NCBI GenBank assembly: GCA_025093985.1
Contig: JACAAK010000004.1
Location: forward strand, 3,286,001 to 3,350,000
Reading direction: 5' to 3'
DNA length: 64,000 nt
DNA from: Calvatia gigantea
Lineage: Eukaryota; Basidiomycota; Agaricomycetes; Agaricales; Lycoperdaceae
The position numbers were made by a program, and so were the translations under genes. This document shows, piece after piece, positions 20,297-36,175 of the stretch. Under the pieces are notes generated by a model. It saw only the letters and a program-made list of their open reading frames with translations. It was not told where the DNA came from and ran no database searches. How positions within the stretch are numbered: the stretch's first letter is position 1; the number at the start of each line of letters is the position of its first letter.

Positions 20297-21895
20297 ATGA
20301 CGTTACCAGCCACTACCCACCATTATCAACTCACAAAGGTACTAGCCTTCAATGCCCCATTGTCAGGATGTTTGTTGATTTAATATTCCCGATTTCAGCC
20401 TGGTTCATACAAGAACCTTGAAATCAAAGAGGCACCGGTTACGGGCCCTGGAGCACATGAGGCCCTTGTAGAGATTCACGCAGTTTCGCTTCAGGTAAGC
20501 AAGCGACAACGCAGGCCAAAACTGAGAATGAGTGTCGTATGAACAGTACCGCGACCTACTTGTCGCCCGCGGTACCTACCTCTCGTCGTATGCACCATGT
20601 AGCTTAACAGGCTTCAAATATGGCTGAGCTTTCTCCCTTCAGCTGCGTCGATCAGGTCATCCCATGTTCTGACATGGCAGGTGAAATAATTGCGGTCGGA
20701 GAAGGCGTTAACGATTGGAAGGTTGGCGACCGCGTCTGCGCCAACTTCGCCCCGGATCACTTACATGGCGACACGACCGCCGCTATTCAGAAAACCTCGC
20801 TGGGCGGTCAGTCCCATGGTGTCTTGACCCAATACCGCACCTTCCCCACTCATGTACGGGTTGAATCATCAATATTCAGCCGCTTAGACATCTGATGATT
20901 ATGGATACTAGTCACTTGTCAGGATACCGGCAAGCCTCAGCTATGAAGAAGCATCTACGTTGCCGTATGTCACGGCATCTTTTGTAAAATGAGAAATTGG
21001 TGTTTATTTCCAACCTCAGATGTGCAGCTCTGACAGCCTATAACGCCCTCAATGGGCCAGTACCTATCAAGGCTGGTGATTATGTGCTCGTCCTTGAACG
21101 GGTGGAGTTTCTATGTATGTCGGTCATTGTTGTTTTGTTCAAGAGACTTGCTCACCTCGCATATCACCCCACGGTAACAGCTCCGCTCTTCAGTTCGCTA
21201 TTGCATCTGGCGCTACCGTCATTGTAACATCGTCATCAGATGAGAAGTTAAAGATTGCTTCGGCACTTGGCGCCCAACATGTCATCAACTATTCTAAAAA
21301 TCCGAATTGGGATGAAGAGGTTATAAGGCTTGTGCGTCCAGGAACTGTAGTTAGAGGCACGGTCATATATACTTACGGATTTGAACAGACCGGAGGTGTC
21401 GGAGTCGATCACGTCGTTGAGGTATTCTATCCAACTTCATCAGACGATTCGGGCTTATGCCTGGTAGGTTGGCGGCAAAGGAACCTTACCCCGCAGCATG
21501 AATGCCGTCCGAGTCGCAGGATATTTGCATATCATCGGTCTCGTGGCCAAGGTCAGGGTTCCCTCATGAAGGAGCTTCCGCCTCGGCGCTCATTTCGTGT
21601 TGCGACAGGATCAAGTTGACGTTGATATAATTGGTCGGACTATTACAAAAGCCATCATTCTGCGAGGGATACAGATTGGCTCGGTGGCGCAGTAAGCATT
21701 TGTGATGACTATTTTATAGACTTGAGCTAATTATTGAAACATAGGTTCAAAGATATGATCCGCCTCATGACTGCTAATCCAGAAAAGACCAAGCCCGTCA
21801 TTGATAAGGTCTTCCCCTTCGACAAGGCTGTAGATGCCTATGCATACCTGGAATCACAGAAACATGTCGGGAAGATCGTAATCAAAGTGGCCTGA
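20297..21895 (+). pseudogene. Zinc-type alcohol dehydrogenase-like protein, copy 2, frame apparently broken once or twice
   Basis: Same family and exon layout as copy 1. Exon 1 reads MTLPATTHHYQLTK, then an intron and GSYKNLEIKEAP. Later exons give YRDLLVARG, CSDMAGEIIAVGEGVNDWKVGDRVCANF, GGQSHGVLTQYRTFP, CAALTAYNALNG, VTSSSDEKL, GAQHVINY and GVDHVVE, and the end HVGKIVIKVA at 21895. The long third-exon block is intact here, unlike copy 1. In the cofactor loop the sequence reads CTTGAACGGGTGG where LGTGG would need CTTGGAACGGGTGG, so one G seems missing near 21095. The junction before SYEEASTLP (near 20930) also does not fit a simple phase. The substrate cannot be told from sequence. Confidence 0.7.
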
Positions 21896-21999
21896 TCAAG
21901 GTGTAGTACGTGTACAATAGTTTGAAGGTAGGTAGGTATCTTTGTACAATGATATATAGTCATATATTATGAACGCATGGTATGATGCCACGAGTAAGC

Positions 22000-23155
22000 T
22001 CAGCGAATCGTCACAACGTCAAGAGGGACTTCGGTGTTGGTGTCCTCGCTCTGCTGAAGATGAGAAGACAGTGAGGGTATAAAAGCGAGAAGGAAGTGTA
22101 AGACTTCATTGAAGGTGTTGGCAATCATTGCGAGGGATATAATCTGTCCGAAAGTCCAGGTTTCGTCGCCGTCCCGGATTTCAAGGTGCTTATTCCGCTT
22201 TACCTGATAAAAATTCCAGCATTCAAGTTACTAAGCGTTCTAACCTAGCATTGAGACTCACATATAACTCGAGCATGGCAACTGCATAAATGCAAGATCT
22301 AGGGAGGCGTTGAGTATCCAATAAGCTTTGCGAAAAAGGGAAATCCTACAGGAGCAATAGGAAGTGGGAAGGTTTTAGTCGGGAAGAATTGCGGTCTCCC
22401 CCATTGGTTTGGCCTTTAGTTTTTGACATAAACATGCCTAGGAATAATAAGATGTATATGAGGATACCGAGGCCTTCAAGACCAAGCACTACCATCCACA
22501 GAACCCTCAACCATAAGGCGGTCGCTCGGACAGATACAAAGACAAAGATATACTTGATTTGGTCGTTGCAATGGACAGCATTCTGAGGTCCAAAGCCAGG
22601 TGCTGTTGCCCAGATATATAATGCCCAACTTTGGAACATCAAAGCGATGCAGACAGTCAGGAACAATGTCCATAACCTCCGACTAGATGTAGGCTTGTAT
22701 CGTCCTATGACGTAGATTAGCACAGCCCTTTGAATCAATGAAGGTTGTTGAAGTTGGAGGGGTGGGCTCACCTGTAGGGAATACGCCAATGCCCAAGAAA
22801 AACAGCATGTGGAGGATGAATATCGCATGGTAGAGTGTGAGTTTGTGTTGCGCAGTACGGACGATGGCGGTGACGAGCAGCGCAAACCCGCTCATTGTGG
22901 CATTGGCGCGGCAGACATCGATAAGAGGAGAGGTGAGCGGTATTTCGGGGAGGACAGCGATGATGAGACTGGAAGCATAGAGGTTGATGCGAACCTAAAC
23001 AGTGACCAGAGGGTAGAAGAGCGTCGCGGAGAGTCAACAAGGGCAAATGGCCAGATGATGAGAATATATCAAAACATCCAAGTAACATTCATTCAGGTAC
23101 TTACCCCGAGGCCAGTAATATCTGGATCGATATTGAAGCAACCTTGCGTGCTCAT
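22000..23155 (-). CDS. Multi-pass membrane protein of a basidiomycete-type family
   Basis: Exon 1 is short (MSTQGCFNIDPDITGLG), followed by an intron and VRINLYASSLIIAVLPEIP. Later exons read LLVTAIVRTAQHKLTLYHAIF, a Trp-rich TM segment (WTLFLTVCIALMFQSWALYIW), CNDQIKYIFVFV, and a final exon with WTFGQIISLAMIANTFNEVL. It ends at TGA 22002-22000. About six to seven hydrophobic segments are visible. The C/N-D-I-T-G-I/L-G-V-R start and the W-T-F-G-Q motif near the end recur in a large basidiomycete family of uncharacterised membrane proteins. Function unknown. At least four introns were inferred by eye. Confidence 0.7.
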
Positions 23156-23593
23156 AGCAGAATCAGAAATAGCTCACAAGGGCAGGAAGAGGTGCGCTGA
23201 GCTCCCGGAGTCAAGTTAAGTATATGATGCTTCGGGCGTTTAGTTGGTGATGTGACCCTCGTTCATGGCTGTGTCAGTCGGTTACTATCTATCAGCAGGT
23301 GCGGAGTGTCGCAGTCATCGGATACGCCCTTATGGAATTGTCGCCTTATGAGCTTGTGTCAGGTTGGCCCTGACCAATGAGAGCCCAGCAATGGGTTTTG
23401 ATAGGGAGTAACACCCCTGATTTATGTAGCTCTCGAGTCAATAGCATTTCTTCGGTCGGGACTGGCGTGTTGGTCACTCGAAATTTTTTTTTTTGTCCTT
23501 TGCGTCACGAAAGTACAAGTACATATTGTAAGTTGGTACCTGGTGCCTAGACAAACGAAAATGGGAAGTACATCAAGTCGTTTCACTTGACGT
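23156..23593. other. Spacer between two minus-strand genes
   Basis: 438 bp with no supported gene. It should hold the promoter of the membrane protein gene (ATG at 23155) and the terminator of the oxygenase. A run of T residues (near 23486-23496) is the only low-complexity feature. Confidence 0.5.
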
Positions 23594-25230
23594 TTAATTG
23601 TAGTGTCGAACGAGAACCCCGCCCACGACTTCTTCGTCAACACCCTTCTGGGCCCCAGGCTTGGTGGGTTGCAGGCCACCATATGCCATGACTCTGGCTT
23701 TTCCGTAGTCGCCAGCGGTCGGGTGTTTGTCGTCCAATACTCGGGATTCAGAGGTTCCTGCCCTTTGCAAGATGGGGCTTTCCGCGATGGGTTTCAAGAC
23801 AACATCATCATGGGCGCTGCAAAAGTAGAGAAGGCCAACCCGATCCTTGTTTCGCTGGTCATCAGGTGGTTGGCGTACCCTTGGATATAACATTTAGATC
23901 GAGTTGTAAACGTTATTTGGTCTACTCATACCTGTGGATTGTGGGCCGATAATACCCGCCAGTCAAGAATTCAACGGCCTCCCCAATATTAACGAGCTGG
24001 TATTGCATCAGGGCTGAGCCCTCCGGGGAGGGAAAAAGCGATACTTACGACACCGTTCTCGACATGCCTTACCCACTTCCATTGACCCTCCTTGTTGAAA
24101 ATTTGGAGAGCGGAAACGGGTTGGCTGAACAGCAGCGTCAATGTCATAAAATCTAAAGGCAAAAATCGTTTGAGTGGGGGTAGTTGGGATCCCCGACTTC
24201 AACCTCACCGGTATGGCCTTTCAGCCAGACACCGCCGGATTTCTGTTCGTCCTCTTCAGGGGGAGGGAAGCTACCCGGAGGACCATTAATCATGAAGACG
24301 AGAATTCGAATATGATCCTTACTATTTGACAAAACGCACTGGAGGTAAACTCGTTTAGCTGGAAGTCAGGGGTTAATTGCAGTGTAGGGGCTTACAAAAA
24401 GTTTCAGCGTTGGCCGAATGGTCGTGCGCTTGGATGAAATAATCTTCATCAAGCTCCAGGCTCAATGCAATCAGGCTATTTAAAGTTAGCAACTTGATGT
24501 CACTATGCAGTGAATCAAAGACAAACCGAAGGAGGGGATTGATAATGTCAGAATGAATTTGCTTAGTGAAAGCATCAACTTCGGGCATGAATGGCTTCAG
24601 AGGTTCTGGATGACTGCCATCTCGGATTTCCCTGAAATTCACTGAAATCCACGATGACTATAAGCCTCATTTCATCCGAGACAGAATGGTACATACTGTT
24701 GTATTGTTCGATTTGGTCGCGAACTCCACCAACAATGTGCTGAAAGGATCAGTCTCCTGTCTTTTGCGGTTGGTATTGTGTCACGCACCCAGAATTTACG
24801 TGGTTTATATCCACGATAAGTGCCCGTTTCCCTCATCCGACCCATATGTTTCTGTTTCTCCTCCTCGTTGACGTTCTCAACAGCATAGTTGGAGAGGTCA
24901 AACATCCTGGAAATCTAAATCCAGTTATTCCAGAATACAACACAAGTTGTCACAGGTCCTGACCTGCTCCGGGGAAGCTCCATGATTGACGACAAACAAG
25001 AAGCCATCATTCTTGATAGCATCGTGAACTTGTTTGACAAGGCTTTTACGACCCTCGAGCGTCTTAGCTTTGGACAGATCAATTGCTGCAAGATTAGCCC
25101 AATCCACTGATAGAAATGGGTGATCAACAGGTGTTAGTGGGGTAGAGAATTTGTCAGACATACAGTCTTCCTTGGTAGGTGCGGCGTGAACAAAATGGGC
25201 AACTGGAGGGGTTTGGGTTACTACAGTCAT
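23594..25230 (-). CDS. 2-oxoglutarate/Fe(II)-dependent oxygenase, isopenicillin N synthase-like
   Basis: Starts MTVVTQTPPVAHFVHAAP at 25230. The N-terminal DIOX_N region includes WANLAAIDLSKA and IKNDGFLFVVNHG. Later exons give RGYKPRKFW, then MPEVDAFTKQIH. The iron site is visible: an intron splits GHT from DFMTLTLLFSQ, giving the H-x-D pair, and the distal His is in TGGYYRPTIHR. The 2-oxoglutarate-binding Arg probably lies in KDRVGLLYF. The C-terminal exon ends GGVLVRHYN. Fungal members of this family oxidise diverse small molecules and often sit in secondary-metabolite clusters. The neighbours here do not form such a cluster, so the substrate stays unknown. About five introns. Confidence 0.82.
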
Positions 25231-25987
25231 CCTTGGCTAGTTTACCTTGAACGGTACGAATAAAGGGGGGGACTTCGCAGACGTTTCCTTTTATCGAGCT
25301 GCCTGATGCAAGAATAGGCGAGAAGGCCAGTCACCTGGGCCAATTATTCTTCTGCCAGTTGCCACTCTCCAATGATATTTGGAGTGTTCACAAGGCACTG
25401 GGCCAAATGTTCAACAATGAGCCGCCGGCAGCCTCACTTCGAGAAGTAGAGCTGCGACCGGCTATAAGGAGGCAAGTGACTGCTTGGGGTATCCGTGGTC
25501 ATCGGTGGCCTGTATGGGTATCGAATATTCCGAAATCCAAATCATACTGGCTGTCTCTTTCATTGCTTAAGGCTTGAACGTTTGAACAGTAAGGACCATA
25601 CCGCTTAATCGTCGAGTTTGAGACAGGGTGAGATACGAGGGCCCGGAGCCAACAGGGCAGTATCCCATGGGGGTAAGTAGAACTCTCCCGCCCGCCCAAC
25701 TGGGTTCTCCACGTGGGAAGCGGGGTTCCGCCGCTCGAGACTGGTGCGGTACTTCAGTGCGGTAGCTGTCCGTTCATCTGAAAACTTTCGCTAGCGGCTG
25801 GCCCAGTTATTATTGAACTTGCATGATTGGTGCGTGCAGTAAATCTGAGTCACTCCCTCCCCCCAATTACATGCATGACGAAGGAATAGGTTGGTATGTG
25901 TGAAAGTATCTACGACAATGGTGAGAGTCCAAGAAAAGAATGGTGAACGAGAAATTTGCAAAATTAGATCGGTACCAATAAGGGTGA
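25231..25987. other. Spacer between the oxygenase promoter and the end of the formin gene
   Basis: 757 bp. No supported gene on either strand; the open frames (up to 72 codons) show no domain. It must hold the oxygenase promoter. No repeat was recognised. Confidence 0.5.
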
Positions 25988-28900
25988 TCAATCAAAAACT
26001 CTACTCGACGGTCGCGCAATATTGTTGTTGCTGCCATCGAGGAATATCTTGCTCAACGGGCGGGCTGGCCTCTGCCGCCGCTTCCCGGTGCGCATGCTAC
26101 GAATAGCTTGGTCAAGGTCCCCGCGTCCGGCAGATTTTCCGGCGGCGTATCCTTGAGCGGGAGTGGGTGGTATAGGTGGGGGTTTCAAGCCATGGTCTTG
26201 CGTAACTTGACTGCCCTTGACGGTCTGCTGGCGTGGTAGGCTTCTCGTTACATTCAGAAAAAGGGTGCCACTGACTGGTCCGAGATTATCCTCCGAAGGA
26301 GCTGGGTCATGTATGATCCTGGGTGCTGGTGCCGTTTGTTTGGCTTGTGCGTCATGCACTTCAAGGGTACATTTCTAAGAAAAGATCATCATGATATCGT
26401 CGAGTAATCGGACTATAGGGCGGACCTGTAATGAAGACGAAAATGAAGCCACCAATCCGAAGAACTCTTCCGGTTTCGGGGCTTCGGTAGAATTGGGGTC
26501 CTCCCCGTAGTACGACAATAAGGAGTTCAACTCCTTGTTCAGAGTTACACTCATGTTAGTCAGCGCCTCAATGGAAGGCTCAACCTCTTGGATAAAAGGC
26601 TAAAATTGGTTTGAGTCGTCCGTAAGCTTTCTGGGAAAGAGAAACACTTGCTTCCATAGCTTGAATAAAACGGTCTTCTTCACTAATGGACCGTAGCTCC
26701 TTGAGGTTCCGCACTTCGGCTTTCACGCGAGAGAGGCCAGAGACAAGTTGATTTACTGATTGGAAGAGAGGTTGTGCGGATACTAAAAGCATTTCAGGAA
26801 ATCGTGTGTTTGTCTGCGGAGGTTGGCGTACCTCGCGCAGCAGCTTCTAGATTAGGCATTTCGTCGATGAAAGTCGCAAGAGAAGGGTTAGCACGTAGAA
26901 GCACACGAGCAAGGTAATGCAACAACGTTGGACATTCTGGTCCTCCGCGGGCGGTCTTGGTCTCTCTCAGCTGTGACAGGAGTTAGATCGTAAGCGATTT
27001 TTTGAGTAATTTCTTTACAAACCTTGAGTAATGCATCTAATTGGAAGCCAAGCGCGCCCCCACGAAAAGTGGAGCCGTTCAACATATTTCCAAGAGTCAA
27101 AACAACCTACAAAAAGTTAGGCATCATCGAGTAGTAATTTGTCATCACCTCACCTGTAGCAGTTGTTTGAACTTCTCGGAGGACCTGAGTTCACGAGAAG
27201 CATTTCGCAGGATGTTGAGTTCGGGTCGTATTTCCTCAATATCAAGTTCGAATTTGCGGCGGTACAACATGCACTCAAGGCGTTCTCCAAGTCTGGGTAC
27301 GGCCATGATCTTTACGGTCGTCGGTACTGGGTTTGACCACAAAGACCTTTCGGTCACTCACCTCACTGAAATACTGGTCCGCTTTGGATAATTTTGAGAC
27401 ATCTCCGAACCCTCTAATTCTCTCAACCTTGTTGAAGTTCGGATAAGTTTCAAAGCTGAATGAGAATTGGCTTTTCGTACCTCCTCGGACGTTGGGAGCT
27501 GTTTACTAATGGCCTTTAGATCATCCACTGGGAGGTTGCTGTCATCAAGATTCAATAAGGCTTTCCGTATCTGTGGATAGTCCATCTTAATCCTGGACAG
27601 CATAATGGCTAAGGAGCAGTCAGCAAATTTTCCTCCAGGTTGATATTGCGGGCGTACCAATGTTATTGGCGCGCGTGATATCCAACAGCGTAGTCACGTT
27701 CTGTTTCTTCCCCAGTGCCACGTTCATCTGCGACGGGGTATTATGGCTGTCATCCAACGTAAACGTCGCCTCCAGGTCCGCAAAATCAAAATTAGTAGCG
27801 GACGACAAGTCGTTCCAAACGGTCTCAGTAAGGTTCAGAACATTCAATTTATTCCAGAAGAAAGGTTTAAGCTTCCTCGGGTGTTTTCCACGAATTTTGA
27901 GATTTTTGAACCCAGGGGCGGTAGATGGTGGAGGCGGAGGTGGGGGTACACCAGAGGCCAGTGGTGGAGGCGGAGGCGGAGGTGGAGGCGGAGGCGGAGG
28001 CGGACTTCCTCCGGCCATAGCTAGGAGTGGTGGTGGAGGGGGCGGAGGGGGCGGAGGGGGTGTAGGGGTGGGGGCCTCGAGAGCCATAGGTGTTGGTGCG
28101 GGCGGGAGGGAAGGGGCTGGTAGAGCAGGCGGGGGAGAGACTGTAGGAGAGGGGGGGACGGTTTGGGCAGGAGATGGTGGTGGCGGCAGAGCTGATTTTA
28201 CATGCCCATTTTCTGTCGAGGGAGTCACTGGAGTTCTCTTATATATTTTTACAGGAGGTGGGGGCGGAGGTGCCTTCGCCGCTTTAAATTCTTGTTCTGT
28301 TTTTGGTCTAGTAGCCAGCTGTACCTTGAGTTCAGATATCTCTATGGTCAATAGAGAAATCTGCTGCTCCTTCTGCGTCAGGCGTTCTATGGCACGATTA
28401 GCGATTAATTCAGCGTCGAGACCGGCCTCCTTGGAAGCCTCTCGAGCCTCTTCTCGTGACAGGAATCTTGTATACACAGATTCGAGAGCACGCTTCAGAT
28501 AGATGATCTCCCTATCCTTGATGCTCACGTCCGACTCAAGTTCCTGGATCTGCGCAGATGGTTCATAGATGTCCCAAGGTGAAGGACAGTAGCACCTACT
28601 CGAGTTTTCAATTTCGCAATCTCGTCCATGAGTGCGTTCCACTTTGCTCGATCCCTCTCACGTTTGGCGCGTTCATCCTTGCAATCATGTTAGCACTGTG
28701 TATCTGCTAGGCGAAGCCAACATACAGCTTCTCGATCCTCGGTAGGATTCTGAGCCCTGTAGCGATCCAACTCAGTCTGTAGCTGAAGGACCTGCTTTTC
28801 CTTCTGTATCAATCGCTGAACAACCCCGTGGAAGTTCTGCTGTGCCTATCCCATAACTTAGAAGCGATTGATATCACAAAGAATTGAGTTCACCTCATTT

Positions 28901-31900
28901 CCCCCCTTGCCAGGAGACCTTTTTTGAGGAGTTGATACGTTCGGAGGCAGAGCTTTCAAAGTGTTGATCTCGGCAAGCTGGTGGTCCAACCTCTCGCGAA
29001 GCCGGGTTCTCTGCAGGTCATAGCAAACCTGAGTTTGGAAACTTGGATGATATAACCCGCCAAAACATACCTCATCACTTAGCTCTTCAACCTTGTTGCG
29101 TAATGATTCTAATTCCTCTTCAACAAGGTGAGAGGAAACACGGTTCGAGGCCTCGTCTATCTCTAGTTCTTGGCCAGTTATATGCTGGACAGATGCAGCG
29201 AAGCGTTTAAGGAATCCATGCCAGCTCTCGCCACTGTATTAATGCGTTAGCTGGAGGCAAAATAGTTGAGAGAGCTTGTGGCCCACAAATTATCCAATAA
29301 GGCAGCTTGTTCTACAAATCGATCCAAAATGAGGAAGAGATCTGCCTTCGTTTGCCTATCGAGTCTTGTCGTTAGCAACGCCTATGTAATGAGAAAGATC
29401 TAAGCAAACCTACATTCCGATATCCTTCTGAAGAATCTGACCGTAGTGGCTTAGAATCTCAAGCATCATAGGGTATAGCTCTCCATGCTGCTTCGCCAAT
29501 TGGATCAAATCCTGCAGTGCCACTTCTGAGTCCGATTTCGATCGTTCGTGATGATGTCCTTTCGCTCGCTGCGCCACCATCTCTCTCACTCGGTCTCCCA
29601 TGTCCTCCTCATCTTCGAACTTCTCTTCGGTATATACGTCTAGTTGTGTCAGTAATGTATCCGGAGGTTTGACATATCTCAAAGCCTGTACTTCAAGTTA
29701 GAACTAGTATAAGGAAGTGAAGGAAGGGTACATACAACGATAATTTCATTCAACCCTCTTCTCCCCAACTCTTCTCGCAACATAATTCTCTCCTCCAACG
29801 ACTCTGGACAGTTCGTGATAGCATTGATCAGTGTCATAGCTGCGGTTCTGGCCTCCCAAAGGCCATCCCGTTCGTATCCGTACGAACTTTCCCCGTCACT
29901 CTCAGTATCGCTCGACAACTCGGGGAGACGCAACGTGCTCATCAATGTTTCGAATCGAAAAGCCTCATCAAAAGCAATGCGGAAGTCTGACATGGCGGCG
30001 AGTACGGCTTTGTGGCCTTCGTTGACGGAGAGAAAACATATGGCAGCCAGTAATTCCGAGGCGAGAGTTCGTACCTTCACCGAGGATGCGTACAATGAGT
30101 AGGATATGTGAGTTATAATAATGGGCGAAGCTAGCACTTCTTGGAAGCCGAACTGTAAGGTATATCAGACAACTGAAATTAGGAAAGTATACCTATAATA
30201 CTTACCTCCGTATTCAAAAGCACACGCAAACACTTGATGACCTCCAGTAGCACCGTCGACTCAACATCACTGAGAATCTTCTTTTTTCCTCCCTTACCCA
30301 CCAATTTCGCAAGCAAGGCCGCCAAAGCCTCTAATCCTCTTTCCTTGGTAACAAAATCCCTGATGAACATAAGTTTGGCCGTGGACAAGTGGACTCGAAG
30401 GGAGATGAGATGTTTGACCAATTTGTTGTCAGGCGCCTTATTGCTCCGAAGAGGAGTGATGTACCATTGTGCTGTTTTTTCATTTATCGTTGTCGCCTTG
30501 TCGCCTCCAGACGAAGACCACCAACTGCTCCACAGACCACCAGTACTCTGTGGTTGGATTGGTTGAACGTCCTCCACAGCCTTCGTTATCTGGTCCATGG
30601 TTTTACCCTGGGGTGCCACCATGGGACTATGACTAAACTCTCCACTGGTCCTATTGCCGTCCGAAGTCACAACAGGTTGTGCTGTTGTACCAGAGCCCCA
30701 ACTTGCCAATGAGAAACGGCGCATGATACCCGCGTCTCCGGTCAACTGTGGCACAAGCTTCGGTAATAACCCTGTGGCACTAGAAGGTCCATAGGAAGCT
30801 GCATATGATGGATGTGCGCTATGCTTAGGTGGGCTCGATTGCGTCCCGCTCTTGATTTGACGGTTGGAATTGAGCAATTGCTTCTTGCGATCCATCGGCA
30901 TCGCGTACATGGAGCTGCGCTTGTCTCCCTTAATACCTAGTTCGTCCTAAATCGACGTGAATAATGCGAATATGCCTCAACCGCATTCTTTCACGTACCA
31001 GCATACTTTCAAATGCAGAATCAAAATCCTCATCGTCACTGGTCTCGACTGCTGTTGCAGAAAAGATGGAGGAACCTGTATGTTGCTCGACAAGCTTTGG
31101 CTCGCTAACGCTCATCCGATTGTTTGTGACCTTGATAGCGCTATTTCGGTTTGGTGAAGCAGGGGATGGGGAAGCAGGTCGAAGCCACCCGTCGAACATG
31201 CTCGATATTCGGCTTTGTGTGACGGAACCATAACGTTCTCGTCCACCTGCAGGTGGGGGTGTTGATGGTGGTTCTGCGGGTTTAGCCTTGCCAGAGATCT
31301 TTGCCGTCCCTTCGTCTTCTTCTTCCACCTCCTGCAGGGCCTTCAACGTCCCTTCCGAGGGGGCTATTGATAGTGATACCCTTCGCGAGTTGGCTCTGCG
31401 GTACCACTCATCTGGGACACAGAACCTGAAAAAGCGACTTGCAGCAGTGGAGTTGAAAGGATTCGGACAGAAGGGAGAAACGATGATGTTGAATAGGTTA
31501 GATGTTCCTGGTAGTCGTGTAGATTCTACGGCCAGTGATTAGTCACATCTAACCATTAAAACGCGCAAAAGAACATACTTTGAGTATCCGCTTCAACCCA
31601 TACCTCCTCCAGAACATAACTTATACTCCCACCTCCAGGTACGGGCAACGACTTCATCAAACCTAGCTCCTTAAGAACCACAGAAACCACTTCATCAACC
31701 GTGGTCGTTCTGCCAATGAACACCCGATACAGAAACTCGTCGTGGATCTCTGGAACTCGCAGAAACGACAGCGACAGCGACAAGGCAGGATGGAGGGAGA
31801 CAAGCCGCAACACCGGGGTATGCAAATGCGATGTCAAGGGAAAAGTGGAAAAGGTTTTCGATGTTTCCACAGCATTTGGAGACGCAGCAACTAGAGGCGC

Positions 31901-32250
31901 AATCTTCGCACTGGGATCGACAAGGCCTGCATGGATAAAAACGGAGCCATTTAAATGAGTACGGTGGGTAATGTAAAGGTTCAAGGGCAAGTGTACCCAC
32001 CATCACCTAAGGCCATAAGCTCATCCTCTTCCCAGGTTCGCCCGCTTCTCTCTTCCCTGATTCTCTGCAACCCCCAGCCCTTATTCCCGCCGTCTAAATC
32101 ACCTTCACCCAAGACTTCCCTTCTCACTTCCTCCACCTTAGTAAAGTAGTTAATGACATCCTGGACCGTTCCCTCCTCCGGGTGTATTTCCGCAAAATGT
32201 AGAGAGCCAGTTACGAGTTGTGTAGGTACAATTAAGGGTTGCGAGGTCAT
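25988..32250 (-). CDS. Diaphanous-related formin, actin nucleator
   Basis: Large intron-rich gene. Exon 1 starts MTSQPLIVPTQLVTGSLHFAE at 32250. The N-terminal half continues through a Ser-rich linker (about 31350-30930). The GTPase-binding/FH3 armadillo region follows (about 30900-29400; WYITPLRSNKAPDNKLVKHL, then RTAAMTLINAITNCPESLEER), then a coiled coil (about 29200-28500). The FH1 region (about 28290-27900) has proline runs of up to 14 residues that bind profilin. The FH2 domain (about 27880-26550) shows KLKPFFWNKL, ITRANNIAIMLSRIKM across an intron, VLTLGNMLNGSTFRGGALGF and LRETKTARGG. A C-terminal DAD reads GDLDQAIRSMRTGKRRQRP, the autoinhibition site released by Rho GTPases. One copy of this type usually serves polar growth and septation in fungi (Bni1/SepA/Cdc12 group). 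Confidence 0.92.
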
Positions 32251-32774
32251 TCTTGTTAAATTCGTGATGGATATCCTGAGCCCTGCCAGCTTCAGTTTCC
32301 TATGTTTTCAAAAAGCCAAGGAGCGAAGCGACGAGGCGCCCGCAAGGATAGATATATATGTGGTTGATATGTCGTCGTCAATAACGTCAATAGACCGAGG
32401 TTTTCCGGAACTTGAATTCGGCCCCACAATCGATTTCCCTCGATTTCCAGTAGATTTCCGAAGCGTAAGGAGCGGGAATAGCCCTACTGTGTTTAAAGGT
32501 GGATTTATGGGTGCGGTGAGGGCTTGCGTCTTCTGTCAGGTCATTCGGTCATAGACTCACCACGTGAGGGCCTGTCTTCCGAGATGGACCAAGTAGGCAA
32601 TCCTTCCTCGGTTGCCACATGAAACGAGTCAGACAGTCCATTCCTCCCAGGAGTGGGTATCACTATACTTCTATACAATCTATTATACACGGTAGAGACT
32701 ATAGTAGAGAGGTATACAGTGTACCTTCGGCACAACAACAATTGACCAAAAATCCAAGTTTATTGCAATGGGGT
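32251..32774. other. Spacer between MCM6 end and formin start
   Basis: 524 bp holding the formin promoter. A plus-strand open frame of 133 codons (32153-32554) overlaps formin exon 1 and has no domain; I treat it as chance. No TATA box stood out. Confidence 0.5.
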
Positions 32775-36003
<3,229 letters not shown>

Positions 36004-36031
36004 GGCGGCGTTAGCGCAAGGAGCACGATCG

Positions 36032-36037
36032 ACGCGT
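36032..36037. promoter_or_regulatory. MCB element (ACGCGT) upstream of MCM6
   Basis: ACGCGT is the MluI cell-cycle box bound by MBF in yeasts, which drives G1/S genes including MCM subunits. It lies 29 bp before the MCM6 ATG, in the 172-bp divergent spacer shared with the phosphatase gene. The sequence is palindromic. That it works here is inferred from the yeast systems. Confidence 0.5.
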
Positions 36038-36175
36038 TAATGATCTCTATTAGCTTCAGGGCAGGCGTAAGCGTGTCGACCGTGACACATACCGTCTGTG
36101 ACGCTAGTCGATTAAGCCGAAATACCCTGAATTTGTCACAGAACTATTCACATTCTACCACCGCATTCAATCACC

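Noticed and set aside
23603..23890. Plus-strand frame of 95 codons
   Set aside because: Antisense to the last exon of the oxygenase.
27660..28502. 280-codon plus-strand frame rich in glycine
   Set aside because: It is the antisense of the formin FH1 proline tract; composition is forced by the repeats and there is no start context or domain.
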